Positions 1-13,100 of a stretch of DNA of 64,000 nucleotides are shown here, piece after piece. Made by a program: the position numbers and the translations under genes. Every line of letters starts with the position of its first letter. The stretch's first letter is position 1. The notes beneath the pieces were generated by a model. It ran no database searches. It worked only from the letters and a program-made list of their open reading frames with translations, and was not told the DNA's origin. Source of the stretch: Hypomesus transpacificus (Eukaryota; Chordata; Actinopteri; Osmeriformes; Osmeridae); the NCBI RefSeq assembly GCF_021917145.1, contig NC_061080.1:2275497-2339496 (forward strand), read 5' to 3'.

Positions 1-700
1 TTTTAAGGTTCAAAGGGGCGTCGTACTGAACCGTCCGTTTGTAACGTTTGTGCCAAATATGCGGATCCTGAATTCCTTTGTACATTTGACTTTACAACTG
101 ACACGGACAGTAAACCAAGGAGTGGTCGTCGGACAAGCCACGTGTCAGATTTTGCAGAGAGTTAATGGTCTACTAGAGGGGCAGGAAAGAGCATGTCCAC
201 ATTCAGTACAGCGTGCAGTTATGGCTTCTCTGTAATCATAACGAAATATAATATACTTTTCATCCAAAGCTTGAGTACGATTCACATGTCTCTGATACAG
301 TATCAAATGTAGGATTTCAGTACAGAGAGGCCATAGTATGTAGTATCAGATCCAGCATCAGATGGATGCTTGAAAGTGCACTAGCTCAGTCATTTCAAAT
401 GGCTCGGCCAAATGTCTACAATGAACCCAATAAACTTTAGGGGTGCATGGGAATGGGCCGGTTGTATGGTCATGTGATTAGAGCCTAGATCAGAACCAAA
501 AAGGCCCCTTCACTAGCACTACAGCGAGGTCGCAATCATATTCATCTGTGTTCACAGCTCAGCTCTACAAGTTCATGTTTAGTTCTGGTGTTCCCCCAGG
601 GAGGAATACTCAGCCTACTTGAAGAGTCATCGGATGCTGTTAAACAAGATTGGAGACAGGCTCCTGTAGTTACACAACATGCTAAATATGTCATTCTTAC
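1..700. other. Putative intron 1 / flank of the left partial keratin gene
   Basis: On the minus strand this follows the donor of the 701-898 exon. I found no 83-nt keratin exon 2 in it, so intron 1 probably spans it and leaves the window. Short open frames on either strand have no recognisable content. Confidence 0.4.
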
Positions 701-898
701 CTGGGCACGAAGGTCGTTAATAGTCCTCTCCTGCTTGGAAAGGTCTCGTGGCTGGGGGACATTCTTGTTGCTCCAGTCTACGATCTGGCTCTCCAGGCGC
801 TGGTTGGACACCTCCAGGCGGTTTACCTGCTCCAAGAAGCCCTTCAGGCGGACATTTAAGCCCTGCATGGTCGAACCGGAGTTATCGAGGAGTTCCAT
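701..898 (-). CDS. Type I keratin-like first exon, gene truncated at left window edge
   Basis: This is a 198-nt exon of 66 codons ending at a GTAAGA donor (phase 0), which is where type I keratin exon 1 ends. From residue 11 it reads as the start of coil 1A (MQGLNVRLKGFLEQVNRLE), followed by a coil 1B start (ERTINDLRAQ). This matches the pattern [15 protein letters not shown] seen in the five complete keratins of the window. It is odd because almost no head domain precedes the rod: only about 10 residues follow the ATG at 898, with no Gly/Ser-rich head. A CAG lies just upstream of the ATG, so a separate upstream head exon is possible. The remaining exons must lie left of base 1. It could be a divergent cluster-edge keratin of the KRT222 kind or a degenerate gene; the fragment does not decide. 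The family call is solid, the start is not. Confidence 0.65.
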
Positions 899-2064
899 GG
901 AAACCCTGTTTTGGGATGTCCACACGCATGCACACACACACACGTGCGGTACGCACCCACACAGACGGAATACACACAGACACGTATAGGTTCACAGACA
1001 CACACACACACAATCCTTAGCCTGCGGTTCGATCGACGAGACCAAACACACACACACTGCCTAACGTGTATTATGTTCGTTGCTTGCAGAGTACATGTCT
1101 ACCTTCGCAATGACACAGTTGGGTAGAGCCCTCTGCCACCCATGCAGCAAAGATTATCAACTCACAAGTGTTTACCTGGTAAATGTTTACACAGCGATAC
1201 ACTCACCTCTCAGGCAACATGGCCCTCTCTCCTGGTTACAACACACTGTACGTGTGTGTGTGTGAGTGTTTCTGCCCCACAGTCAGACGGATCCGTTCCA
1301 CTCTCCCCAGACCGAGCTTAGCTACATTCTTCCACGTCTCGTCGGCGGACTCTTTTGTTATCCTCACTGGGTTCGGGCAGGGTCAAGGGTCGTCCTGTCA
1401 CAAACGAGATGGGAGTGCCGACAGCGTTAGCCAAGCTAGCCGAGCTAGCGCTCTGGGACAGCTGTGTGTCAGCAGCAAACCTCAGGGGTTGGCCATGACA
1501 AGGCTAGTTCTCCCATTATCAACCGCCCCCTCCCCCCCCGCCCCTGCCCACCCCCCCTCCCCAACCCATCACCAGTAACAACAGGCTCTGGGGACAGAGC
1601 GAGGAGTGAGTTCCGAGCTAAGCGCTGGCCACACTGCTTGCATCACCAGCGCTCTGAAGCCCTTTGTGCACTGTGATCCGGGATTACTGAGCCGCTTTCA
1701 GACAGAGGGGCAACACCAGCTGTGGAGGGAAAGTTCAGGGACATGCAGATAGTGTGTCTTTGTCTGTTTGCGTGCGTCCCAACATTACACACGCTGTTTA
1801 TTGGTGATGAAGTGACGTCTCAATGATACACCCACTCAGCTGGGAGGCATGTGGTAAACACCGTAAACACTGTAACCCAAGTTCAAGTTCAAGTTTTTTA
1901 TTTGTCAGGTACACAGAACAACACAAGGTTAGACTGGGCACTGATATTCTTAAGACAAGACAACGCAAGCACCTGCCGTAACATAACATATAAGTACACA
2001 GAACATTCTTTCTATTCCTGTATGTAACTGAATGAGAACAAAACATAACTTTTACTGTAAAGGC
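899..2064. other. Non-coding stretch with short CA runs and a C-rich tract
   Basis: It contains imperfect CA/GT dinucleotide runs near 930-1060 and 1248-1266 and a C-rich tract near 1528-1562. No exon with splice sites and family similarity was seen. If the left partial keratin has a head exon or promoter, it should lie in the lower part of this stretch. Confidence 0.5.
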
Positions 2065-2394
2065 CCCATGCCCACCTCTCTGACATCTCTGTTGGTGCCC
2101 ATGCCCACCTCTCTGACCTCTCTGTTGGTGCCCATGCCCACCTCTCTGACATCTCTGTTGGTGCCCATGCCCACCTCTCTGACATCTCTGTTGGTGCCCA
2201 TGCCCACCTCTCTGACCTCTCTGTTGGTGCCCATGCCCACCTCTCTGACATCTCTGTTGGTGCCCATGCCCACCTCTCTGACATCTCTGTTGGTGCCCAT
2301 GCCCACCTCTCTGACCTCTCTGTTGGTGCCCATGTCCTCCTCTTTGACCTCTCTGTTGGTGCCTATGCCCACCTCTCTGACGGATCCCTTGTCC
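2065..2394. repeat. 33-bp minisatellite, about ten copies
   Basis: About ten head-to-tail copies of a 33-bp unit built around CCCACCTCTCTGAC and TCTCTGTTGGTGCC. Units differ mainly at one position (GACATC versus GACCTC). Because 33 is a multiple of three and the unit has no stop, it reads as an 11-residue repeat in frames on both strands. The regular DNA-level identity and lack of gene context indicate a tandem repeat, not a protein gene. Confidence 0.9.
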
Positions 2395-2399
2395 ACAAG

Positions 2400-5300
2400 C
2401 TCTTCCTATTCCCTGCCGTCTATTTTGCTCCATGTTGAAAGAAGCCAGTGTTTACGCCCCCACTTTTACATATATCTACACAGTAATGACCAATTGTGGT
2501 TACCCCAATTTGAAATCAAGTAGCAATAACGAGTATTCATCATATGTGGTTACAGTAATTTATATGTTCGTACGAAACACATTTTATTTCTGTAGTTCTC
2601 AAAATCAATATACTGTTTATTGCTGAAATGAAAATATATAGGTTTACCAAACGGTTCAGTGATTAACCATTACAGTAAGATCAGTTGGATTAAGTGTTGG
2701 TCAAATGTATTTACGCAAATTAGAAAAGAAGCATATTAAAAGTATCGTGAGCATTGCATTGTGAAATACAATGACTTCATATGAAAAGTATTTCATATTT
2801 CATTTCAAGCCGATCATTTGTGCGTGCGTGTGTTTGTGTGCGTTTGTGTGTGTGCCTCTATTTGTGTGTGCGGCTCTGTGGGGTTTGGTTTGTACCTCTG
2901 TGTGTGTGTGTCTGTGTGCCTCTTAGTGTTTCAATGGCTGCGAATATCGGAATTTGTAGGGCGAGGGTATTATTTCCTGGAGTTCGCAACAATGACGGAG
3001 TGTAGTCATTGTTGATTTGTCAATGCGATTACAGACTGATGATTCAACATCATTTATCTTATGACTTCACCATCTTCTCAGTCTGTGTAACCTATTTCAG
3101 CTTAAGCATGAAAGCAAGGTACTTCCATTTTCCATTAATCTACCTTATGTAGCAGACAGTTTTGCGTAAGCACATACGCCAACAACACAGTGATAGAGGA
3201 ACTGTGCTGAAATGTGTTTGTTCAAACTGGGGCGTGCCCTTCAAAGAAAGAATACACAGGACAAAAACAAATGGCCCTGAAAACGTCATTCCGACAGAAT
3301 AATCGGTATAAATTCATCGGACTTAAAAACATCCCCAGCCTTCCACCGGCATCTACCTTGGACTAACAAAATGCCAAGATAGCCTGAATTGTCTTACTTG
3401 AACTTGATCTAATAACAACTTGTGACTTTTGGATGAAGTTTTTGGATCAACAGGGTTTCTACTTCCTTACAATGTCAACAACCACACCTAGTATCCCTGT
3501 GAAAACAGGATAAAAGGATTATCAATGAGACGACAACTAAGCCAACACCAGGGCATGTTGTAGTATGCCAGAGGAGCCAGGACTATCCTGTTACCATAGG
3601 AGCAAAGTACGACCAACGAAATGCATTAGACTAATGAGAAGATGATATGAGGGTTACAAATGAGAAGATTGCAGTACATATCCAAGAGGCTGTCTCTGTT
3701 GTGGTCTGGCTCAATAAGTAGGATATGCACTCGGAGAAATCTAGAGAGTGGACAGGCTACAATCCTGTGTGCCCACTTGAGAGTCTGGCTGGGCTGGACT
3801 GTGACGGGAAGAGTTGAGAGACATCCGCCTTCGGATGAAAACAGGATATCAGATGAAACAACAACACACACAGACCGACACACACACACACACACACCCT
3901 CACTCGCACTTACACACAATAACAGCAGGTGGAGAGGACCCTGCAAGGCCGTCGGCGCGCTTACCGTCAAACACGCCCACACCGTTCCCCCGGAGCCCAA
4001 CCTGGCCTTTTCTCCTCCTTCCAATAGGATAGTGAGGATTCACTGGCACTGATGGGTATCGATGATTTCAGTTAAAAGTCCTCTTGGATAACAAACCCGG
4101 GCGTAGCAGTGAGTCGTTCTGATATCCTGATACACATCAGCTTCCGTGACTGCGTGCGGGGAATGTGGCCCAGCTCGTTTCAAAGTCGCCGAGCCGCTCT
4201 TACAACCGACCTGGGGTGGGGGGAAACAGCTAATGTCCCACATGATTCGCAGAAACGTCAAACTTGAAAATGTTAAGCCTGAGGGAGGGGGTGGGGGGGG
4301 GGGGGCAGCGGGGGGCAGGGGGGGGTGAATCATGCAGTGGCTTGTTGGCATGAAGCTGGGGTGACGGGACTGAATAGCTGAAGGAATGACCTCAGGGGAG
4401 CCCCTCAACCAGCGAGAGTCCCACCCTTTCTGTCATCCATAAACCGTCTCCAATCTTGACAGATCTAGAGGGGTCAGGGGTCATAGGAGGATACGTAGAC
4501 AAGCGGACTCAACACAGACAGAGGCTTGGCGTTGAATCTTCTCCCAACATCTCAGGACCATTGTGGACCATTCATGTTCATGCATTTTGCCCAATAAAAT
4601 GTCACCACGTAACAAAACCATTCTCTTCACCTCGCTTTGAGGCCTCAAGCTTCTGAGAGTCGGTGTGGGAACGTGTGACTTAGCTCATGTGTCCCTGTAG
4701 CCACGCTTGTTTTGTCTATTCATCATATCATTCAACAAACAACTGAGCCCCGGATTTGTTTTCTGTAAAGGTTATTGTAGTATGAATCCAAATCTGCTCA
4801 AGGGATTAACTTTCACATGAACTCGTTACTCGTCTCAGTACCACGTCTGTACATGTGGCTTCTGAAATACCAAGCGTGCCACAGCGACACACACACACAC
4901 ACACACACTCACGTCTGCATGTGACACTCAAGCACAATCACACACACACACACGCACACACACACACATGGTTGGATTCCCACACAGCCCCCCCCCACAC
5001 ACACACACAGTCATACTGAGCTGTTGGGAAATGATTAAACCTCATTGTCAGCATGGCGTTAAACGGAATGATGAGCCAGTAAATACTCAGCCATCATCTC
5101 AGGCAAAAACGCTTTCATGTGTTCATTTCTCTCAAGTTAAGATGGGCGTGTATAGGGGGATGTCATCTTTGGACCACCTTGCTCTGTGAACACCTCTTTA
5201 AATCCTTCACCCTATCTAATCCTGGCTGAATGCATTTCCAACCGAAACTGTCACCGATGGTTAGAACATCATCCCCTGGCATCCCTAAACCAACTCCCAC

Positions 5301-6470
5301 TCCCATATCAGCAAACTTTGATCAGGTGATTGTGCGTAGGTGAACATCAGTCCATAATGTTAATCTCCCCCACCCTTTCACACCTTCTATGCAAATCTTA
5401 ATCATCCCAAGCATTCGGAGCAAAGGCACTTCAACTATTTTGTTATGGCTCAGTCGTTATGGCTCCCAGACTACTAGTCATTCCTAACATTACTACACTG
5501 ATAACTAGTTGATGCTACAATGAGAAAGACCTACTGTCAAATGTTTGAGAGGTATTCATCATGAGTGCAGACTGGTGATTGGTAGTTCTGGTGTGAAGGT
5601 GTGCACCACACCTTCTGGCAAGACTGTCTGAAACGACAGGTAGTTTAGCTAATTGGCTGGGAAAAAGCTAAGATGTACTCACTGATCATAAGATCACAAA
5701 TGTGTCATGCAAATTTAATTTCACAAAACATATTGTAGTATATGGTTGTGATATTTTTTTTTTTGACTTAATTGTTATTTCTTATCAACCTATTATGTTG
5801 TTACGAATGACTATGAATGAAGTTAAATAGGGTTATAAAGTGATCAATATAACTGAAAAGTAAGGTATTTTAAATTAACTAAAAAATGCATTAAAGATCA
5901 TCAATAACTAGAATTGTATTTTTAGTTATCCAATATAGTGGACTTTGGTTCAGGGTAAAGAACTTTGTAACCATGGATGCCACTGTTAATTCCTATTTTT
6001 CAATTTAGAAAGCTTTCTGAGCCTTCCATTGATATTTTTTTATGTGTGGGGGTGAGGTTTCAAGAAATAATTGTTATAGCAGTGCAACGTTTTTCACATT
6101 AAATTAAAACAAGAAAGATATTGAGACATGTTATCCTCGCAACATTTTCACTCAATCACTGTATGCAAATATATATATATATTTTTATTAACTAAAGGCC
6201 ATTACTCTGCAAAAATTTAATCATTTTTCCTGAATGCACTCGGTGGAGTGATAAACAATTAAGCCTGATCATGATCTGCTTTAAACAGGGTATTAAGTAA
6301 AGCACCTTGGGGCATGGGAGTATCTGTTGTCCTGAAAAAACAATTACACCAAGGAGTGGCACACTTTACTTTCATTCCCTCGTCTGAACAACAGGGATGG
6401 GCTCATATCTGAAACCCAGCCAGACAGGTCGAGGCAAATCCAACACAAGTCAGTTGAGGTGTGTGAGTGG
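2400..6470. other. Gene-free stretch with short microsatellites and a poly-G patch
   Basis: No exon or transposon was recognised. Contents are mixed GT-rich sequence (2810-2930), CA runs (about 3867-3898, 4889-4912, 4941-4970) and a G-rich patch at 4278-4326 with several runs of four or more G. The 5700-6250 part is AT-rich. Confidence 0.5.
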
Positions 6471-6582
6471 GGGGGAGGGTGTGTGTGTGCGTGTGTGTCT
6501 GTGTGTGTGTCTGTGTGTGTGTCTGTGTGTGTGTGTGTGTATGTGTGTGCGTGTGTGTGTGTGCGCGTGTGTGTGTCTGTGT

Positions 6583-6620
<38 letters not shown>

Positions 6621-6622
6621 GT

Positions 6623-6701
<79 letters not shown>

Positions 6702-6702
6702 A
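6471..6702. repeat. Long (GT)n microsatellite
   Basis: About 230 bp of nearly pure GT, interrupted by single GC, CT and AT steps. The second half (6619-6697) is the purest. Open frames read through it in several frames as CVCV or HTHT repeats; these are artefacts of the dinucleotide repeat. Confidence 0.95.
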
Positions 6703-7205
6703 GGAGGCATAGTTAGGTAAAATATGAGGGGTTGTGTGTGAAGGTGGGGGAGGCAGGGAGGGGTAGCCCTCTCTCTTCCTCAGAATAAGCAGTGACACTG
6801 TTAACACAGGTCATGAGGTTTATCATAACAATTAACCATTAAAAGCGGTTCATCAAGCTTTTATTTCACAGGCGTCTGTTTTTCTAATCCAACTAAATGA
6901 ATTCCAAAATGTGTCGAATTGAATCGATGGAAAACAGTACCGTTTGGAGTACTGCAGAAAGTGTGAAGTTGATGGAAGTTTTGTCTTAATTAATTCCTGC
7001 TTTTTTGTTTCTATTCTCTTGTTGATGACATGTGGCCAGGGTGGATTTCTGACTAATCCTCTGTCTAATAGGCTCCCCACAACTCTGGCAGGAGACCCTG
7101 AGGGTCAGTCACGAGGAAACTATTCGAAGAAGGGCTTAGACTGCAATTACAGTAGACACGTCAGGTAGCCTTTGAAGACCATTGTCTTTGAACAAGCACC
7201 TTGGC
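6703..7205. other. Unannotated stretch before the palindromic MITE
   Basis: Short open frames on both strands here have no recognisable domain, no splice context and no similarity that I can name. I see no feature in it. Confidence 0.4.
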
Positions 7206-7417
7206 CAGGGGTAGGCAATCCTGGTCCTTGAGAGCCGCTGTCCTGCATGTTCTAGATGTTTCTCTGCTCCAACACACCTGGTTCTAATGAATGGTCATAA
7301 CCCGGCTTCTACAGAGCTTGATAACGACCATTTCATTTGAAACAGGTGTGTTGGAGCAGGGAAACATCTAAAACATGCAGGACAGCCGCCCTCGAGGACC
7401 AGGGTTGCCTACCCCTG
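7206..7417. mobile_element. Palindromic hAT-type MITE
   Basis: The 212-bp element starts CAGGGGTAGGCAATCCTGG and ends with the near-perfect inverse GGTTGCCTACCCCTG. The inner arms also pair: CTGCATGTTCTAGATGTTTC near 7242 against the inverse near 7365. The whole unit can fold into one long hairpin. Flanking octamers ACCTTGGC and ACCTAGAG match at 5 of 8 positions, compatible with a decayed 8-bp target duplication as made by hAT transposases. It has no coding capacity. Confidence 0.8.
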
Positions 7418-10020
7418 ACCTAGAGCCACACCAACTTCAACTTTCAACTTCATTTATCCTTATAAAGGAAATGAGTGTGCAGCAGGGGTCATAAACACAA
7501 ACACAGACTAAGAAACACCATAGCCAAAAGCCAACAACATTACACAACACAGGACAAACAATGGAGACAAACCTTCCCCCCCAAACCCAATGACAGGGTA
7601 CAATTGGGACAGTAGCCTACAACAGGAATCCATCAAAATGGCCATCGACAAACAAACAAAAAAATGGATTCCCTTGACAAGATTCTGGGTTGCTGCATCA
7701 GTGGTTTTATCAAGGTGTCCATTACTTTGGTATCAATTTCAGTAAAACTGGGAAATATTATTGTTCACAGGAGGGGCAGAGAAGTGGAGGGGAAAGGATG
7801 AGAGGCGAATAACCTAACCCAAAGGGAGTCAGTCATAGGTTTCCGGTGGATACACACTGGCAAGTGTGATGTAATGATGTAAACGGGCAGTTTAAGATTG
7901 TTAACATATGACTTGCTTTGCCAATCATTTATGTATACTGTTCACTGTGTATTCATTTGCACCCTAATCCACCTCCTGGTTGATACAGTTTCATGGAGAC
8001 AGAGTTTCAGTGGGGTGTGTGGAGGGAGGCGCTGCTTCCTCAAGCGTTCTCCTTCTCCTGCAAATCTCTACAGCAGCGGCCGTTTACTTTATTTGGAGAG
8101 CCTGGGAACCCAGACTCCTGAAGTCCTGTGTGTGGGTGCAAGTGTACGAGTGTGTGTGTGTGTGTGCACGTGTTAGTGTACGTGAAATGTGCATGAGATT
8201 ATAACCATCACAGGATTCCTACCACTGTGTCCCCTCCATGATCCCGTCACATAATGACATGACTTTCAGAATACAGATTAATGAGGGGGTAATTACAGTA
8301 AGTATATTTTAAGATGGGACTACATATCTTAAGTGATGCAAAGCTATGATTACAGAGGGTGTGGAGCAAGCGCTCCGTGCCATTGCCTTGAGAAGACATT
8401 CATGTTGAATTTTGAAAAGCACTGGGTTTAGATCTGACATAGTATTGTCATGAAAATACCAGGTTCTCACATTAAATGGTTCACTGGTCTTTCATTAGGG
8501 TTCTAATATATTGTTTGAGCCTTTATGTATTCATTTTGAGTTGTGATTAGCGGTTTCATTCTAGGACTGTACGTGGTACACTTTCGTATTCATTTTTGTC
8601 ATGTGTTTCAATTTCAATGTTGACCTAGAGAACATTGTTTGACATGTATTAGACAAGAGACATGACAGACAGAACTCAACACCGTAGTAACAGTATACAC
8701 AGAGGCTAATTACAAGATGATGACAACATGGATTAAAGAGCAGGTCATCGAAAGTGATCCTGATTCCTGTGTATGACAACTGATCAAAATGACTTTATAA
8801 CTACCACTTCTTAATGTACGTTTAGTCATCCAGTTTTTGTTTGTCCGTTTTCATTTGGCAGAAACCACCTGTTTGCATCTGTTTGCACACAGACAATGTT
8901 TATAACGTGTGCCAACAAAAAGTAAAATATATTGTACTAGATATGTCAAAAATATGCTGAAAGCAAGACTGGAGTTCCATACACAGAGACACCTCTAGCA
9001 AATTACAGACAATTACAAAACCAGTTTTCTTCACAACTGAATGTCAACTGTGAAATAAACTGACATTGACGTTCATGTTCTCATCAACTTATTCATGCTG
9101 ACTTAATAAAGGAGTGCTGTCCTACATTGTGAGAGCCTGTTCTCTCTGATGTACAACTACATAACATGTCGAAGTACAGTACTACTGTAGGCCTGTTTAA
9201 CTGAAGTTTAACCGATCAAAATGTGTTTGAGTTGCACGCACACACACGCACACACACACTCAAGACTGCTTAGAAAGACAGGTGGCTACGTTTCCTTAAT
9301 GCAGCCCTACAGTATGTGTGTGCGTGTGTGTGTGTTTGTATGTGTGTCTGTTGAGTCACAGGTAGTCTGTTAAGAATGCTTTGATGTGAACCTTAGAGAA
9401 CTTGTCAGGCAGCTGCGCTCAGGACTAAACGTAAATAAATAGGTTCGTGAAGGTTCATTTTCACACACACAAAGCACACATAGGCCCCTTTGAAACATAC
9501 ACTACGAATGAAAGGCGCTAAGAAATGACATTATTGATCGCGTTACATTTGTGAGGAAACATTTGTAGGAGGCATCTCTAACGCCACGTGTACTTGAAAT
9601 TTGAACTTGGATCGTAGAACCAAGTCATAAATTGCTTTCTACGCCAACAGTCAACCCACTTTTAGAGTCCATAATACTCTTGGAGGAACACTGTTTATAA
9701 AGGCATGGCATAGCACACAGCTCAATCTCATCTCACATTATTCTGTCAAGAAACATTTCCATTGTTTAATTTTGACTACTTCCACTTACATATTTACTTC
9801 ACATTTCTTGTAAACTTAGTCGTTATAATTCTGCGAAAGACATGACAGCATTCTGTCATGTGGATGACACAATAGGTGGGAGTCTTTCACGCGCACCACA
9901 CCTAGCGCACTTTCTCACTTTTCAGGGCTGACACACCTGTTAAAGATGTGTGATGCATATCTATCTCATGTAAATAATTATCCATGCACGCCCTGAAACC
10001 GCTCCCACGTGCTAAGGGTA
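7418..10020. other. Intergenic DNA upstream of keratin A
   Basis: No gene was found. Short CA/GT runs occur near 8145-8170, 9238-9260 and 9318-9345. The last few hundred bases before 10020 are the probable upstream control region of keratin A, but I can name no site there with confidence except the TATA box. Confidence 0.4.
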
Positions 10021-10023
10021 GCC

Positions 10024-10030
10024 TATATAT
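10024..10030 (+). promoter_or_regulatory. TATA box of keratin A
   Basis: TATATAT lies 88 bp upstream of the ATG at 10118. The spacing suits a short 5' leader. The leader and first exon follow without a gap, and no other TATA-like element lies closer. Confidence 0.7.
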
Positions 10031-10117
10031 TCTGCTACTGTAAGGTAGTCCAGTACCAACTCTCAATTTACCACTCGGCGATTTGAAGTGCCTATATCCA
10101 TCACAACCGGTGTCGCC

Positions 10118-13100
10118 ATGAGTACCTTGTCCCAGCGCAGTTTTTCCTCCAGCCGTCCCTCCTCCGCCTCTCTCTACGGATACTCATCTCGAGTTGGCAT
10201 GTCAAGGGCACCAAGTGTCTATGGAGGTGCAGGGGGGCAAAGCGTCCGTGTGTCCTACGCTTCGGGCTCAAGGGGCGGCTTTGACTTGTCCAGCGCGGCC
10301 GGAGGAAACAATAATGCCGCCAACGAGAAGGCCACCATGCAGAACCTGAATGACCGTCTGGCCACCTACCTGGAAAAGGTCCGCTTGCTGGAGACTGCCA
10401 ATGCCAAGCTCGAGTTTCAAATCCGCGAGTGGTATGAAAAGAAAACTCCTGTCGTTAATGACTACAGCAAATACCAGGCTATTATTGCTGACCTGCGCAA
10501 AAAGGTGAGCATAATTTAACGTGTAATTATTTTATTTCATATTGTATAAAGCATAAAGTCCCATTAGGTTATTGGTTGAAAATACGCCAAAAAATGCTAT
10601 ACACCAAGGTAGTTACACTGTAAGCATGCCCTTAGGTTGTGGATTTCAAAAAACATTTAGCGCAGTTGCCCCACAGAAATATACTTTGTGAAGGATTACA
10701 CGATAAAGGTGTGTGGAACAGACAGGTTTGTCTTGATAGTCTACACTGTGTATTTTCCCGAATGGCTGAGTTAATTGTTATTATTTATGTATTATTCGTA
10801 AAAAAATGTAGACTGAATGTAGATTATTGTTGTTTGTAAAACTTTCACACCAGTTTATTTTACCTTCAAAGTGTCTTACTGTCGTTCGTATTTTACCATC
10901 ATGCTATGCTATAGCCACTTAAACATTAAAGGTAACTTGATTAAACGTGAACATGTGATTTTCATCTTGGTGAGAAGGTCACAATTACATCTCTGACATT
11001 AACAAGATGCTTAACCTAGAAAATGGCTGCTTGAGTTACCTTTGATTCACCAATAGACACTTATAACAGCTTATGGAGAGCAAATGATTTAACGTTGTTC
11101 CACGTTCTTTTTTACTTTTATTTCAGATCAGCGTTGCTTCCTTGGACAACGCCAGGATCCTCCTCATGATTGACAATGCAAAACTGGCCGCTGAAGATTT
11201 CAAACTCAAGTGAGTAAAAACAGAGAGTCTTTAAGAAGTCAATCAACTTTGTCTATGAAATAACAATACAGCAAGACCCTAGTTGTATGTAGGATGTAGG
11301 ACGCACAGATCACTTCATCCAAGTCACATCACACCACTGTGGTGAATGTCGTGGTCAGCGGAAAGTGATACTGGTCCAACTGGTTTTGTCAAGTTTCCTC
11401 TTACTGTTGGCGGCAACACTGTTGAGCGAGTCAGTTGACTATGTTCGGCACGAGCACTCACGTGTTTTGCTTTCCCCGCGGCAGGTATGAGAACGAAATG
11501 TCAATGCGCATGTCGGTGGAGGCAGATATCGCAGGACTGAGGAAGGTTCTGGATGAGCTCACCATGTCCAGGTCCGACCTGGAGATGCAGATCGAGGGCC
11601 TGAAGGAGGAGCTTCTCTATCTCAAGAAGAACCACGCTGAGGTTGGTGCTCGATGGAGTCCTTCAGCAGGCCCCTGACAAGTGTCCAACCCTTAAAAGTC
11701 GTTTCTAAAAAGTGGCCGTTCTTCCATCTTTGGATTGTTGTCATTGTTTGCTAAGCAGTATTGTCTTTGAATGGGTAATTGATGGTACACAAACACGAAA
11801 GTTTGTGTTTGATGTACCCACTAGCTTTGTGTACCTTCTAAGCTGGTGATACAGGTGCTGTCGCCACAAAGGTATTTTCACCACAACTGAGATGACTTAA
11901 CCTTCAGATGAATGACTCACGTCACAGTATTTACTTTTAGCCCAGTTCTAAAGCATGGGAATAAACCACGCAACAGATAGCTACACTTTAACCACACCTC
12001 ATTAAGGGTCTCATTGTGACAAGTTGACTACGTAACACTTGACCCAAGCTAAACCCTTTCCATTTCCCAGACGACCTCTAGCCTGGTTCTGACCTCTCCT
12101 GACCTTGACATTTTCTCGCCCCCGCCTATAGGAGATAGTAGCCATGCGCGCCGCCATGAGCTCCAGCTCGGTCAACGTGGAGGTGGACGCCGCGCCCCAG
12201 GAGGACATGGCCAGCGTGATGGATGAGATCAGGGCCCAGTACGAGGGCATCGTGGAAAAGAACCGTCGCGAAATGGAGGCCTGGTACAAGGTCAAGGTAA
12301 GGAAAAAGAGACAACGACACTGGGAGAGCTTCCCTCGAGAGTTGCCTCCCAAAGTCGGAAACCAGCCAAAAGAACCGGTCTTTCAAACACACTGAGCCAA
12401 CAAACTAACGACCAAGCAGATTTGTCAGACATGCTTTTATTTAATTTTATTGTATTACAATCCTATTTCTCACCACTGTCATGGATTTCATGAACTGTAC
12501 AGTTCAGATTCACATGACCCTGAACATGTGCTTCTTCTCCTGCAGTTTGATGAGCTCAACAAGGTGGTGACAAGCAACACACAGGAACTCCAGATGTCCC
12601 AACAAGAGCTAAGCGAGCTGAAGAGGACCTTCCAGAGTCTGGAGATCGAGCTACAATCCCAGATTAACCTGGTAAAGGCCTCACACACACACACACACAG
12701 ATTGTAGATTCTGTTCTGAAACAGATCGTGTTGAAATCTTGAAACCCAAGGCGACGACGCCTGTCAAATCAACCGTCGCCCTCGACAATTCATTCATACT
12801 CCTCTTCAACCCCCCTCCTGCCCCTCTCCCCCTTCTCCTCACCTCTTTCTCCTCCTCCTCTTTGACTTTCTCTTCCTCCTCAACCTTCTCCTCTTCCTTC
12901 CTCTTCCTTCCTTTTCCTTCCTCTTCCTTCCTCTTGCTTCCTCTTCCTTCCTCTTCCTCCTCTTCCAGAGATCCGCCATGGAGGGCCAGCTGACCGAAAC
13001 ACAGAACAGGTACAACAGGCAACTGAGCCAGCTCCAGATGACGGTCAACAGCTTGGAGACCGAACTCGGGAAGATGAAGATGGACATCGAGAGGCAGGCC

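Noticed and set aside
2012-2523. Repeat protein made of 11-residue units (MPTSLTSLLVP on one strand, EVREVGMGTNR on the other)
   Set aside because: 33-bp minisatellite with high DNA identity between units and no promoter, splice or homology support on either strand.
6397-6807. Cys/Val and His/Thr repeat open frames
   Set aside because: Translation of a (GT)n microsatellite.
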